Shown: piece after piece, positions 1 through 13,369 of the stretch
Position numbering within the stretch: position 1 is the stretch's first letter
Layout of the letters: each line of letters opens with the position of its first letter
From: Eudorina sp. 2006-703-Eu-15
Taxonomy: Eukaryota; Chlorophyta; Chlorophyceae; Chlamydomonadales; Volvocaceae
NCBI GenBank assembly: GCA_003117195.1
Contig: BDSI01000195.1
Span: forward strand, 1-64,000
DNA: 64,000 nt
Direction of reading: 5' to 3'
Made by a program: the position numbers and the translations under genes
Notes under the pieces: generated by a model
What the model saw: the letters and a program-made list of their open reading frames with translations, nothing else
Databases searched by the model: none
Told to the model about the DNA's origin: nothing

Positions 1-162
1 CGCCAGGCGCCACAGTGTTTTCTTTGTGCTCTCGTTCCCACTTGATATGTGTGTGCGTAGTACTGCCCCATGCGCTATTCCCACGTGTGCGGTAGTACAG
101 CGGTAGTACTCGCCCCTGCGGTATTCCCACTTGTATATGTGTGTGCGGTAGTACTGCCCCCA
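1..162. repeat. Degenerate left edge of the satellite array
   Basis: This stretch holds three imperfect copies of the short module that opens each satellite unit (GT run, then gtagtactgcccc, then a CCATGCGCTA-like end). They are rearranged and shorter than in later units. The window therefore starts inside or at a scrambled edge of the array. No gene and no telomere repeat is seen. Confidence 0.6.
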
Positions 163-857
163 TGCGCTACCAAGCTGTTTATTGACGTTCTCGCCCCCCT
201 CTTTCCCTCCCCCCTTTTCCCCTTCGGCCCTCCGGCATCGAGGCGGCGCTGTCCGACATCTGCCCATGTCCAGGACGCGACGGCATGACAATGTCGGACA
301 GTGTCAACGGCAACCTTAAGGGTGTAGTAAGGGTGGTGTTAGCAGGTCCGCGGCATGCACGTCGATTCGGTCATGGCCAGCGGCTCCGTGGTTGGATAGT
401 CTTGCCTGTCTTCTCGCTGTTCCATTCATGCGTTGTCGCGGATCTTGTGCGGTTCGACCATCTGGGTTCCGTACAGTCTCGTACAGTCCTGCCGATTCTT
501 CTGCCGTGTCCGATAACGCCCCCACATTTACGGCTCTTACGCCTCCCTCCCTCCCTCCTCCTCCCGCGTCGCCACCCTGCAGGTCTATCTATCTTGGATC
601 TGCTTGCCGATGATGCGCTTCAGTTGGGACCAACACGCGTCACGGGTCTCAAGGTGGCCTTTTCGGTGGGTGATGCAAGACGCGTCACGTCCTCCGGAGC
701 TCTCTATCTGCAAGTGCGTTCGCGGTCGCACCCCGAGTGAAACGACAAACCGACAGCAGCAACAGCTACAGCCAAAGTACAGCAACCCTAAAAGCGCAGC
801 TACAGCTAAAGAAGCACAGCCAGCAAACCTAGGCGTCAACATCGTAGGGCGCGTATC

Positions 858-858
<1 letters not shown>

Positions 859-912
<54 letters not shown>

Positions 913-915
913 GCG
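859..915. repeat. GT microsatellite (unit at about 163)
   Basis: A nearly pure (GT)n run of about 20 repeats, ending GTATATGTGTGTGCGG. It sits at the GT position that is only about 10-15 dinucleotides, often interrupted by GTGCGTGT, in most other units. Confidence 0.95.
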
Positions 916-1647
916 GTAGTACTGCCCATGCGCTACCAAGCTGTTTATTGACGTTCTCGCCCCCCTCTTTCCCTCCCCCCTTTTCCCCTTCGGCCCTCCG
1001 GCATCGAGGCGGCGCTGTCCGACATCTGCCCATGTCCAGGACGCGACGGCATGACAATGTCGGACAGTGTCAACGGCAACCTTAAGGGTGTAGTAAGGGT
1101 GGTGTTAGCAGGTCCGCGGCATGCACGTCGATTCCGGTCATGGCCAGCGGCTCCGTGGTTGGATAGTCTTGCCTGTCTTCTCGCTGTTCCATTCATGCGT
1201 TGTCGCGGATCTTGTGCGGTTCGACCATCTGGGTTCCGTACAGTCTCGTACAGTCCTGCCGATTCTTCTGCCGTGTCCCGATAACGCCCCCACATTTACG
1301 GCTCTTACGCCTCCCTCCCTCCCTCCTCCTCCCGCGTCGCCACCCTGCAGGTCTATCTATCTTGGATCTGCTTGCCGATGATGCGCTTCAGTTGGGACCA
1401 ACACGCGTCACGGGTCTCAAGGTGGCCTTTTCGGTGGGTGATGCAAGACGCGTCACGTCCTCCGGAGTCTCTATCTGCAAGTGCGTTCGCGTTCGCACCC
1501 CCGAGTGAAACGACAAACCGACAGCAGCAACAGCTACAGCCAAAGTACAGCAAACCTGAAAGCGCAGCTACAGCTAAGAGAAGCACAGCCAGCAACCTAG
1601 GCGTCAACATCGTAGGGCGCGTATCGGTGTGGTGTGTGTGTGGTTGT

Positions 1648-1681
<34 letters not shown>

Positions 1682-1698
1682 TGCGTAGTACTGCCCCA

Positions 1699-4600
1699 TG
1701 CGCTTCCAAGCTGTTTATTGACGTTTCTCGCCCCCCTCTTTCCCTCCCCCCCTTTTCCCCTTCGGCCCTCCGCATCGAGGCGGCGCTGTCCGACATCTGC
1801 CCATGTCCAGACGCGACGGCATGACAATGTCGGACAGTGTCAACGGCAACCTTAAGGTGTAGTAAGGGTGGTGTTAGCAGGTCCGCGGCATGCACGTCGA
1901 TTCCGGTCATGGCCAGCGCTCCGTGGTTGGATAGTCTTGCCTGTCTTCTCGCTGTTCCATTCATGCGTTGTCGCGGATCTTGTTCGGTTCGACCATCTGG
2001 GTTCCGTACAGTCTCGTACAGTCCTGCCGATTCTTCTGCCGTGTCCCGATAACGCCCCCACATTTACGGCTCTTACGCCTCCCTCCCTCCCTCCTCCTCC
2101 CGCGTCGCCACCCTGCAGGTCTATCTATCTTGGATCTGCTTGCCGATGATGCGCTTCAGTTGGGACCAACACGCGTCACGGGTCTCAAGGCGGCCTTTTC
2201 GGTGGGTGATGCAAGACGCGTCACGTCCTCCAGAGTCTCTATCTGCAAGTGCGTTCGCGTTCGCACCCCGAGTGAAACGACAAACCGACAGCAGCAACAG
2301 CTACAGCCAAAGTACAGCAAACCTGAAAGCGCAGCTACAGCTAAAGAAAGCACAGCCAGCAAACCTAGGCGTCAACATCGTAGGGCGCGTATCGGGGTGT
2401 GTGTGCGTGTGTGTATGTGTGTGCGGTAGTATTGCCCCATGCGCTACCAAGCTGTTTATTGACGTTCTCGCGCCCTCTTTCCCTCCCCCTTTTCCCCTTC
2501 GGCCCTCCGGCATCGAGGCGGCGCTGTCCGACATCTGCCATGCCCAGGACGCGACGGCATTACAATGTCGGACAGTGTCAACGGCAACCTTAAGGGTGTA
2601 ATAAGGGTGGTGTTAGCAGGTCCGCGGCATGCACGTCGATTCCGGTCATGGCCAGCGGCTCCGTGGTTGGATAGTCTTGCCTGTCTTCTCGCTGTTCCAT
2701 CCATGCGTTGTCGCGGATCTTGTGCGGTTCGACCATCTGGGTTCCGTACAGTCTCGTACAGTCCTGCCGATTCTTCTGCCGTGTCCCGATAACGCCCCCA
2801 CATTTGCGTTTCTTACGCCTCCCTCCCTCCCTCCTCCTCCCGCGTCGCCACCCTGCAGGTCTATCTATCTTGGATCTGCTTGCCGATGATGCGCTTCAGT
2901 TGGGACCAACACGCGTCACGGGTCTCAAGGCGGCCTTTTCGGTGGGTGATGCAAGACGCATCACGTCCTCCAGAGTCTCTATCTGCAAGTGCGTTCGCGT
3001 TCGCACCCCCGAGTGAAACGACAAACCGGCAGCAGCAACAGCTACAGCCAAAGTACAGCAAACCTGAAAGCGCAGCTACAGCTAAAGAAAGCACAGCCAG
3101 CAAACCTAGGCGTCAACATCGTAGGGCGCGTATCGGGGTGTGTGTGCGTGTGTGTATGTGTGTGCGGTAGTATTGCCCCATGCGCTACCAAGCTGTTTAT
3201 TGACGTTCTCGCGCCCTCTTTCCCTCCCCCTTTTCCCCTTCGGCCCTCCGGCATCGAGGCGGCGCTGTCCGACATCTGCCCATGCCCAGGACGCGACGGC
3301 TGTTGGGCTTTGGGAGTCAGCGGCAGGGAGCAGGTTTAAGCTGGTGGCAATGCTCGCGCGTGGGTGCGTACACGGGCGTGTGGGTGCGTGCGCTTGATAC
3401 GGAGGGGGTTAGGGACGCGGGAAGTCCGGAGGGGAGAGGTTATCGGAAGGTTTACGGGCAGTGCGGCAAATTGTTGGGCTGACATGCGGTGGTGTTCCTC
3501 TGGCAGCACCCACCGTCGGTTGGGTGGCGGGTTCAAATCCCGGGAACGCTGTGCGCCGAATGACATGGTGTAAGTTCGCACCCCCGAGTGAAACGACAAA
3601 CTGACAGCAGCAACAGCTACAGCCAAAGTACAGCAAACCTAAAAGCGCAGCTACAGCTAAAGAAAGCACAGCCAGCAAACCTAGGCGTCAACATCGTAGG
3701 GCGCGTATCGGGGTGTGTGTGTATGTGTGTGTGCGGTAGTACTGCCCCATGCGCTACCAAGCTGTTTATTGACGTTCTCGCCCCCCTCTTTCCCTCCCCC
3801 CTTTTCCCCTTCGGCCCTCCGGCATCGAGGCGGCGCTGTCCGACATCTGCCCATGTCCAGGACGCGACGGCATGACAATGTCGGACAGTGTCAACGGCAA
3901 CCTTAAGGGTGTAATAAGGGTGGTGTTAGCAGGTCCGCGGCATGCACGTCGATTCCGGTCATGGCCAGCGGCTCCGTGGTTGGATAGTCTTGCCTGTCTT
4001 CTCGCTGTTCCATCCATGCGTTGTCGCGGATCTTGTGCGGTTCGACCATCTGGGTTCCGTACAGTCTCGTACAGTCCTGCCGATTCTTCTGCCGTGTCCC
4101 GATAACGCCCCCACATTTGCGTTTCTTACGCCTCCCTCCCTCCCTCCTCCTCCCGCGTCGCCACCCTGCAGGTCTATCTATCTTGGATCTGCTTGCCGAT
4201 GATGCGCTTCAGTTGGGACCAACACGCGTCACGGGTCTCAAGGCGGCCTTTTCGGTGGGTGATGCAAGACGCGTCACGTCCTCCAGAGTCTCTATCTGCA
4301 AGTGCGTTCGCGTTCGCACCCCCGAGTGAAACGACAAACCGACAGCAGCAACAGCTACAGCCAAAGTACAGCAAACCTGAAAGCGCAGCTACAGCTAAAG
4401 AAAGCACAGCCAGCAAACCTAGGCGTCAACATCGTAGGGCGCGTATCGGGGTGTGTGTGCGTGTGTGTATGTGTGTGCGGTAGTATTGCCCCATGCGCTA
4501 CCAAGCTGTTTATTGACGTTCTCGCGCCCTCTTTCCCTCCCCCCTTTTCCCCTTCGGCCCTCCGGCATCGAGGCGGCGCTGTCCGACATCTGCCCATGCC

Positions 4601-5061
4601 CAGGACGCGACGGCTGTTGGGCTTTGGGAGTCAGCGGCAGGGAGCAGGTTTAAGCTGGTGGCAATGCTCGCGCGTGGGTGCGTACACGGGCGTGTGGGTG
4701 CGTGCGCTTGATACGGAGGGGGTTAGGGACGCGGGAAGTCCGGAGGGGAGAGGTTATCGGAAGGTTTACGGGCAGTGCGGCAAATTGTTGGGCTGACATG
4801 CGGTGGTGTTCCTCTGGCAGCACCCACCGTCGGTTGGGTGGCGGTTCAAATCCCGGGAACGCTGTGCGCCGAATGACATGGTGTAAGTTCGCACCCCCGA
4901 GTGAAACGACAAACTGACAGCAGCAACAGCTACAGCCAAAGTACAGCAAACCTAAAAGCGCAGCTACAGCTAAAGAAAGCACAGCCAGCAAACCTAGGCG
5001 TCAACATCGTAGGGCGCGTATCGGGGTGTGTGTGTATGTGTGTGTGCGGTAGTACTGCCCC
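1699..5061. repeat. Higher-order block 1 (five units: long, long, short, long, short)
   Basis: The unit lengths are about 741, 740, 568, 745 and 569 bp, total about 3.36 kb. The same order of lengths recurs in blocks 2 and 3. Its first unit has a CTTCCAAG variant and a GATCTTGTTCGG variant that are shared with the first unit of block 3 but not with that of block 2. Confidence 0.8.
3300..3574 (+). repeat. Short-unit-specific 275-bp segment with tRNA-like T-arm/B-box
   Basis: In the six short units, about 445 bp of the long unit (between GACGCGACGG and TTCGCACCCC) is replaced by an unrelated segment of about 275 bp. The other copies are at about 4613-4886, 6666-6941, 7980-8254, 11610-11884 and 12922-13196. 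Near its 3' end it has GGGTTCAAATCCC at 3529-3541, which fits the RNA polymerase III B-box and a T-arm stem-loop. A convincing A-box and a full cloverleaf are not seen, so a tRNA gene is not called. A fragment of a tRNA-derived SINE is one reading. The 4613 copy has lost one G in the T-stem. Confidence 0.7.
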
Positions 5062-8000
5062 ATGCGCTACCAAGCTGTTTATTGACGTTCTCGCCCCCCT
5101 CTTTCCCTCCCCCTTTTCCCCTTCGGCCCTCCGGCATCGAGGCGGCGCTGTCCGACATCTGCCCATGTCCAGGACGCGACGGCATGACAATGTCGGACAG
5201 TGTCAACGGCAACCTTAAGGGTGTAATAAGGGTGGTGTTAGCAGGTCCGCGGCATGCACGTCGATTCCGGTCATGGCCAGCGGCTCCGTGGTTGGATAGT
5301 CTTGCCTGTCTTCTCGCTGTTCCATCCATGCGTTGTCGCGGATCTTGTGCGGTTCGACCATCTGGGTTCCGTACAGTCTCGTACAGTCCTGCCGATTCTT
5401 CTGCCGTGTCCCGATAACGCCCCCACATTTACGGCTCTTACGCCTCCCTCCCTCCCTCCTCCTCCCGCGTCGCCACCCTGCAGGTCTATCTATCTTGGAT
5501 CTGCTTGCCGATGATGCGCTTCAGTTGGGACCAACACGCGTCACGGGTCTCAAGGCGGCCTTTTCGGTGGGTGATGCAAGACGCGTCACGTCCTCCAGAG
5601 TCTCTATCTGCAAGTGCGTTCGCGTTCGCACCCCCGAGTGAAACGACAAACCGACAGCAGCAACAGCTACAGCCAAAGTACAGCAAACCTGAAAGCGCAG
5701 CTACAGCTAAAGAAAGCACAGCCAGCAAACCTAGGCGTCAACATCGTAGGGCGCGTATCGGGGTGTGTGTGCGTGTGTGTATGTGTGTGCGGTAGTATTG
5801 CCCCATGCGCTACCAAGCTGTTTATTGACGTTCTCGCGCCCTCTTTCCCTCCCCCCTTTTCCCCTTCGGCCCTCCGGCATCGAGGCGGCGCTGTCCGACA
5901 TCTGCCCATGCCCAGGACGCGACGGCATTACAATGTCGGACAGTGTCAACGGCAACCTTAAGGGTGTAATAAGGGTGGTGTTAGCAGGTCCGCGGCATGC
6001 ACGTCGATTCCGGTCATGGCCAGCGGCTCCGTGGTTGGATAGTCTTGCCTGTCTTCTCGCTGTTCCATCCATGCGTTGTCGCGGATCTTGTGCGGTTCGA
6101 CCATCTGGGTTCCGTACAGTCTCGTACAGTCCTGCCGATTCTTCTGCCGTGTCCCGATAACGCCCCCACATTTGCGTTTCTTACGCCTCCCTCCCTCCCT
6201 CCTCCTCCCGCGTCGCCACCCTGCAGGTCTATCTATCTTGGATCTGCTTGCCGATGATGCGCTTCAGTTGGGACCAACACGCGTCACGGGTCTCAAGGCG
6301 GCCTTTTCGGTGGGTGATGCAAGACGCATCACGTCCTCCAGAGTCTCTATCTGCAAGTGCGTTCGCGTTCGCACCCCCGAGTGAAACGACAAACCGCAGC
6401 AGCAACAGCTACAGCCAAAGTACAGCAAACCTGAAAGCGCAGCTACAGCTAAAGAAAGCACAGCCAGCAAACCTAGGCGTCAACATCGTAGGGCGCGTAT
6501 CGGGGTGTGTGTGCGTGTGTGTATGTGTGTGCGGTAGTATTGCCCCATGCGCTACCAAGCTGTTTATTGACGTTCTCGCGCCCTCTTTCCCTCCCCCTTT
6601 TCCCCTTCGGCCCTCCGGCATCGAGGCGGCGCTGTCCGACATCTGCCCATGCCCAGGACGCGACGGCTGTTGGGCTTTGGGAGTCAGCGGCAGGGAGCAG
6701 GTTTAAGCTGGTGGCAATGCTCGCGCGTGGGTGCGTACACGGGCGTGTGGGTGCGTGCGCTTGATACGGAGGGGGTTAGGGACGCGGGAAGTCCGGAGGG
6801 GAGAGGTTATCGGAAGGTTTACGGGCAGTGCGGCAAATTGTTGGGCTGACATGCGGTGGTGTTCCTCTGGCAGCACCCACCGTCGGTTGGGTGGCGGGTT
6901 CAAATCCCGGGAACGCTGTGCGCCGAATGACATGGTGTAAGTTCGCACCCCCGAGTGAAACGACAAACTGACAGCAGCAACAGCTACAGCCAAAGTACAG
7001 CAAACCTAAAAGCGCAGCTACAGCTAAAGAAAGCACAGCCAGCAAACCTAGGCGTCAACATCGTAGGGCGCGTATCGGGGTGTGTGTGTATGTGTGTGTG
7101 CGGTAGTACTGCCCCATGCGCTACCAAGCTGTTTATTGACGTTCTCGCCCCCCTCTTTCCCTCCCCCCTTTTCCCCTTCGGCCCTCCGGCATCGAGGCGG
7201 CGCTGTCCGACATCTGCCCATGTCCAGGACGCGACGGCATGACAATGTCGGACAGTGTCAACGGCAACCTTAAGGGTGTAATAAGGGTGGTGTTAGCAGG
7301 TCCGCGGCATGCACGTCGATTCCGGTCATGGCCAGCGGCTCCGTGGTTGGATAGTCTTGCCTGTCTTCTCGCTGTTCCATCCATGCGTTGTCGCGGATCT
7401 TGTGCGGTTCGACCATCTGGGTTCCGTACAGTCTCGTACAGTCCTGCCGATTCTTCTGCCGTGTCCCGATAACGCCCCCACATTTGCGTTTCTTACGCCT
7501 CCCTCCCTCCCTCCTCCTCCCGCGTCGCCACCCTGCAGGTCTATCTATCTTGGATCTGCTTGCCGATGATGCGCTTCAGTTGGGACCAACACGCGTCACG
7601 GGTCTCAAGGCGGCCTTTTCGGTGGGTGATGCAAGACGCGTCACGTCCTCCAGAGTCTCTATCTGCAAGTGCGTTCGCGTTCGCACCCCCGAGTGAAACG
7701 ACAAACCGACAGCAGCAACAGCTACAGCCAAAGTACAGCAAACCTGAAAGCGCAGCTACAGCTAAAGAAAGCACAGCCAGCAAACCTAGGCGTCAACATC
7801 GTAGGGCGCGTATCGGGGTGTGTGTGCGTGTGTGTATGTGTGTGCGGTAGTATTGCCCCATGCGCTACCAAGCTGTTTATTGACGTTCTCGCGCCCTCTT
7901 TCCCTCCCCCCTTTTCCCCTTCGGCCCTCCGGCATCGAGGCGGCGCTGTCCGACATCTGCCCATGCCCAGGACGCGACGGCTGTTGGGCTTTGGGAGTCA

Positions 8001-8428
8001 GCGGCAGGGAGCAGGTTTAAGCTGGTGGCAATGCTCGCGCGTGGGTGCGTACACGGGCGTGTGGGTGCGTGCGCTTGATACGGAGGGGGTTAGGGACGCG
8101 GGAAGTCCGGAGGGGAGAGGTTATCGGAAGGTTTACGGGCAGTGCGGCAAATTGTTGGGCTGACATGCGGTGGTGTTCCTCTGGCAGCACCCACCGTCGG
8201 TTGGGTGGCGGGTTCAAATCCCGGGAACGCTGTGCGCCGAATGACATGGTGTAAGTTCGCACCCCCGAGTGAAACGACAAACTGACAGCAGCAACAGCTA
8301 CAGCCAAAGTACAGCAAACCTAAAAGCGCAGCTACAGCTAAAGAAAGCACAGCCAGCAAACCTAGGCGTCAACATCGTAGGGCGCGTATCGGGGTGTGTG
8401 TGTATGTGTGTGTGCGGTAGTACTGCCC
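5062..8428. repeat. Higher-order block 2 (five units)
   Basis: The unit lengths are about 743, 744, 568, 743 and 569 bp, the same order as blocks 1 and 3. It directly follows block 1 with no GT-rich units between them. The unit after it (8429) carries a CGTGGGTGGATAG variant also found in the unit following block 3 (13370). Confidence 0.8.
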
Positions 8429-9128
8429 CATGCGCTACCAAGCTGTTTATTGACGTTCTCGCCCCCCTCTTTCCCTCCCCCCTTTTCCCCTTCGGCCCTC
8501 CGGCATCGAGGCGGCGCTGTCCGACATCTGCCCATGTCCAGGACGCGACGGCATGACAATGTCGGACAGTGTCAACGGCAACCTTAAGGGTGTAATAAGG
8601 GTGGTGTTAGCAGGTCCGCGGCATGCACGTCGATTCCGGTCATGGCCAGCGGCTCCGTGGGTGGATAGTCTTGCCTGTCTTCTCGCTGTTCCATCCATGC
8701 GTTGTCGCGGATCTTGTGCGGTTCGACCATCTGGGTTCCGTACAGTCTCGTACAGTCCTGCCGATTCTTCTGCCGTGTCCCGATAACGCCCCCACATTTG
8801 CGTTTCTTACGCCTCCCTCCCTCCCTCCTCCTCCCGCGTCGCCACCCTGCAGGTCTATCTATCTTGGATCTGCTTGCCGATGATGCGCTTCAGTTGGGAC
8901 CAACACGCGTCACGGGTCTCAAGGTGGCCTTTTCGGTGGGTGATGCAAGACGCGTCACGTCCTCCGGAGTCTCTATCTGCAAGTGCGTTCGCGGTCGCAC
9001 CCCCGAGTGAAACGACAAACCGACAGCAGCAACAGCTACAGCCAAAGTACAGCAACCCTAAAAGCGCAGCTACAGCTAAAGAAAGCACAGCCAGCAAACC
9101 TAGGCGTCAACATCGTAGGGCGCGTATC

Positions 9129-9129
<1 letters not shown>

Positions 9130-9199
<70 letters not shown>

Positions 9200-9202
9200 G
9201 CG
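9130..9202. repeat. GT microsatellite (unit at about 8429)
   Basis: An uninterrupted (GT)n run of about 30 repeats ending TATATGTGTGTGCGG. It is expanded relative to the tracts inside higher-order blocks. Confidence 0.95.
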
Positions 9203-9913
9203 GTAGTACTGCCCCATGCGCTACCAAGCTGTTTATTGACGTTCTCGCCCCCCTCTTTCCCTCCCCCCTTTTCCCCTTCGGCCCTCCGGCATCGAGGCGG
9301 CGCTGTCCGACATCTGCCCATGTCCAGGACGCGACGGCATGACAATGTCGGACAGTGTCAACGGCAACCTTAAGGGTGTAGTAAGGGTGGTGTTAGCAGG
9401 TCCGCGGCATGCACGTCGATTCCGGTCATGGCCAGCGGCTCCGTGGTTGGATAGTCTTGCCTGTCTTCTCGCTGTTCCATTCATGCGTTGTCGCGGATCT
9501 TGTGCGGTTCGACCATCTGGGTTCCGTACAGTCTCGTACAGTCCTGCCGATTCTTCTGCCGTGTCCCGATAACGCCCCCACATTTACGGCTCTTACGCCT
9601 CCCTCCCTCCCTCCTCCTCCCGCGTCGCCACCCTGCAGGTCTATCTATCTTGGATCTGCTTGCCGATGATGCGCTTCAGTTGGGACCAACACGCGTCACG
9701 GGTCTCAAGGTGGCCTTTTCGGTGGGTGATGCAAGACGCGTCACGTCCTCCGGAGTCTCTATCTGCAAGTGCGTTCGCGTTCGCACCCCGAGTGAAACGA
9801 CAAACCGACAGCAGCAACAGCTACAGCCAAAGTACAGCAAACCTGAAAGCGCAGCTACAGCTAAAGAAAGCACAGCCAGCAAACCTAGGCGTCAACATCG
9901 TAGGGCGCGTATC

Positions 9914-9987
<74 letters not shown>

Positions 9988-9992
9988 TGCGG
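9914..9992. repeat. GT microsatellite (unit at about 9217)
   Basis: The longest dinucleotide run in the window, over 30 GT repeats, ending GTATGTGTGTGCGG immediately before higher-order block 3. Confidence 0.95.
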
Positions 9993-10005
9993 TAGTACTG
10001 CCCCA

Positions 10006-13000
10006 TGCGCTTCCAAGCTGTTTATTGACGTTCTCGCCCCCTCTTTCCCTCCCCCTTTTCCCCTTCGGCCCTCCGGCATCGAGGCGGCGCTGTCCGACAT
10101 CTGCCCATGTCCAGGACGCGACGGCATGACAATGTCGGACAGTGTCAACGGCAACCTTAAGGGTGTAGTAAGGGTGGTGTTAGCAGGTCCGCGGCATGCA
10201 CGTCGATTCCGGTCATGGCCAGCGGCTCCGTGGTTGGATAGTCTTGCCTGTCTTCTCGCTGTTCCATTCATGCGTTGTCGCGGATCTTGTTCGGTTCGAC
10301 CATCTGGGTTCCGTACAGTCTCGTACAGTCCTGCCGATTCTTCTGCCGTGTCCCGATAACGCCCCCACATTTACGGCTCTTACGCCTCCCTCCCTCCCTC
10401 CTCCTCCCGCGTCGCCACCCTGCAGGTCTATCTATCTTGGATCTGCTTGCCGATGATGCGCTTCAGTTGGGACCAACACGCGTCACGGGTCTCAAGGCGG
10501 CCTTTTCGGTGGGTGATGCAAGACGCGTCACGTCCTCCAGAGTCTCTATCTGCAAGTGCGTTCGCGTTCGCACCCCCGAGTGAAACGACAAACCGACAGC
10601 AGCAACAGCTACAGCCAAAGTACAGCAAACCTGAAAGCGCAGCTACAGCTAAAGAAAGCACAGCCAGCAAACCTAGGCGTCAACATCGTAGGGCGCGTAT
10701 CGGGGTGTGTGTGCGTGTGTGTATGTGTGTGCGGTAGTATTGCCCCATGCGCTACCAAGCTGTTTATTGACGTTCTCGCGCCCTCTTTCCCTCCCCCCTT
10801 TTCCCCTTCGGCCCTCCGGCATCGAGGCGGCGCTGTCCGACATCTGCCCATGCCCAGGACGCGACGGCATTACAATGTCGGACAGTGTCAACGGCAACCT
10901 TAAGGGTGTAATAAGGGTGGTGTTAGCAGGTCCGCGGCATGCACGTCGATTCCGGTCATGGCCAGCGGCTCCGTGGTTGGATAGTCTTGCCTGTCTTCTC
11001 GCTGTTCCATCCATGCGTTGTCGCGGATCTTGTGCGGTTCGACCATCTGGGTTCCGTACAGTCTCGTACAGTCCTGCCGATTCTTCTGCCGTGTCCCGAT
11101 AACGCCCCCACATTTGCGTTTCTTACGCCTCCCTCCCTCCCTCCTCCTCCCGCGTCGCCACCCTGCAGGTCTATCTATCTTGGATCTGCTTGCCGATGAT
11201 GCGCTTCAGTTGGGACCAACACGCGTCACGGGTCTCAAGGCGGCCTTTTCGGTGGGTGATGCAAGACGCATCACGTCCTCCAGAGTCTCTATCTGCAAGT
11301 GCGTTCGCGTTCGCACCCCGAGTGAAACGACAAACCGGCAGCAGCAACAGCTACAGCCAAAGTACAGCAAACCTGAAAGCGCAGCTACAGCTAAAGAAAG
11401 CACAGCCAGCAAACCTAGGCGTCAACATCGTAGGGCGCGTATCGGGGTGTGTGTGCGTGTGTGTATGTGTGTGCGGTAGTATTGCCCCATGCGCTACCAA
11501 GCTGTTTATTGACGTTCTCGCGCCCTCTTTCCCTCCCCCCTTTTCCCCTTCGGCCCTCCGGCATCGAGGCGGCGCTGTCCGACATCTGCCCATGCCCAGG
11601 ACGCGACGGCTGTTGGGCTTTGGGAGTCAGCGGCAGGGAGCAGGTTTAAGCTGGTGGCAATGCTCGCGCGTGGGTGCGTACACGGGCGTGTGGGTGCGTG
11701 CGCTTGATACGGAGGGGGTTAGGGACGCGGGAAGTCCGGAGGGGAGAGGTTATCGGAAGGTTTACGGGCAGTGCGGCAAATTGTTGGGCTGACATGCGGT
11801 GGTGTTCCTCTGGCAGCACCCACCGTCGGTTGGGTGGCGGGTTCAAATCCCGGGAACGCTGTGCGCCGAATGACATGGTGTAAGTTCGCACCCCGAGTGA
11901 AACGACAAACTGACAGCAGCAACAGCTACAGCCAAAGTACAGCAAACCTAAAAGCGCAGCTACAGCTAAAGAAAGCACAGCCAGCAAACCTAGGCGTCAA
12001 CATCGTAGGGCGCGTATCGGGGTGTGTGTGTATGTGTGTGTGCGGTAGTACTGCCCCATGCGCTACCAAGCTGTTTATTGACGTTCTCGCCCCCCTCTTT
12101 CCCTCCCCCCTTTTCCCCTTCGGCCCTCCGGCATCGAGGCGGCGCTGTCCGACATCTGCCCATGTCCAGGACGCGACGGCATGACAATGTCGGACAGTGT
12201 CAACGGCAACCTTAAGGGTGTAATAAGGGTGGTGTTAGCAGGTCCGCGGCATGCACGTCGATTCCGGTCATGGCCAGCGGCTCCGTGGTTGGATAGTCTT
12301 GCCTGTCTTCTCGCTGTTCCATCCATGCGTTGTCGCGGATCTTGTGCGGTTCGACCATCTGGGTTCCGTACAGTCTCGTACAGTCCTGCCGATTCTTCTG
12401 CCGTGTCCCGATAACGCCCCCACATTTGCGTTTCTTACGCCTCCCTCCCTCCCTCCTCCTCCCGCGTCGCCACCCTGCAGGTCTATCTATCTTGGATCTG
12501 CTTGCCGATGATGCGCTTCAGTTGGGACCAACACGCGTCACGGGTCTCAAGGCGGCCTTTTCGGTGGGTGATGCAAGACGCGTCACGTCCTCCAGAGTCT
12601 CTATCTGCAAGTGCGTTCGCGTTCGCACCCCCGAGTGAAACGACAAACCGACAGCAGCAACAGCTACAGCCAAAGTACAGCAAACCTGAAAGCGCAGCTA
12701 CAGCTAAAGAAAGCACAGCCAGCAAACCTAGGCGTCAACATCGTAGGGCGCGTATCGGGGTGTGTGTGCGTGTGTGTATGTGTGTGCGGTAGTATTGCCC
12801 CATGCGCTACCAAGCTGTTTATTGACGTTCTCGCGCCCTCTTTCCCTCCCCCTTTTCCCCTTCGGCCCTCCGGCATTGAGGCGGCGCTGTCCGACATCTG
12901 CCCATGCCCAGGACGCGACGGCTGTTGGGCTTTGGGAGTCAGCGGCAGGGAGCAGGTTTAAGCTGGTGGCAATGCTCGCGCGTGGGTGCGTACACGGGCG

Positions 13001-13369
13001 TGTGGGTGCGTGCGCTTGATACGGAGGGGGTTAGGGACGCGGGAAGTCCGGAGGGGAGAGGTTATCGGAAGGTTTACGGGCAGTGCGGCAAATTGTTGGG
13101 CTGACATGCGGTGGTGTTCCTCTGGCAGCACCCACCGTCGGTTGGGTGGCGGGTTCAAATCCCGGGAACGCTGTGCGCCGAATGACATGGTGTAAGTTCG
13201 CACCCCCGAGTGAAACGACAAACTGACAGCAGCAACAGCTACAGCCAAAGTACAGCAAACCTAAAAGCGCAGCTACAGCTAAAGAAAGCACAGCCAGCAA
13301 ACCTAGGCGTCAACATCGTAGGGCGCGTATCGGGGTGTGTGTGTATGTGTGTGTGCGGTAGTACTGCCC
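10006..13369. repeat. Higher-order block 3 (five units)
   Basis: The unit lengths are about 742, 741, 569, 743 and 569 bp. As with block 1, two long-GT units precede it. Diagnostic variants in its first unit match block 1 most closely, which suggests duplication of a segment of about 5 kb. Confidence 0.8.

Noticed and set aside
3458..3560. tRNA gene at the GGGTTCAAATCCC motif
   Set aside because: Only the T-arm is convincing; no acceptor-stem pairing, anticodon arm or good A-box was found.
9488..10129. Open frame of 213 codons (and dozens like it) in the satellite
   Set aside because: The frames repeat with the satellite unit, include Cys-Val runs from the GT tract, differ in frame between units because of single-base indels, and resemble no protein.
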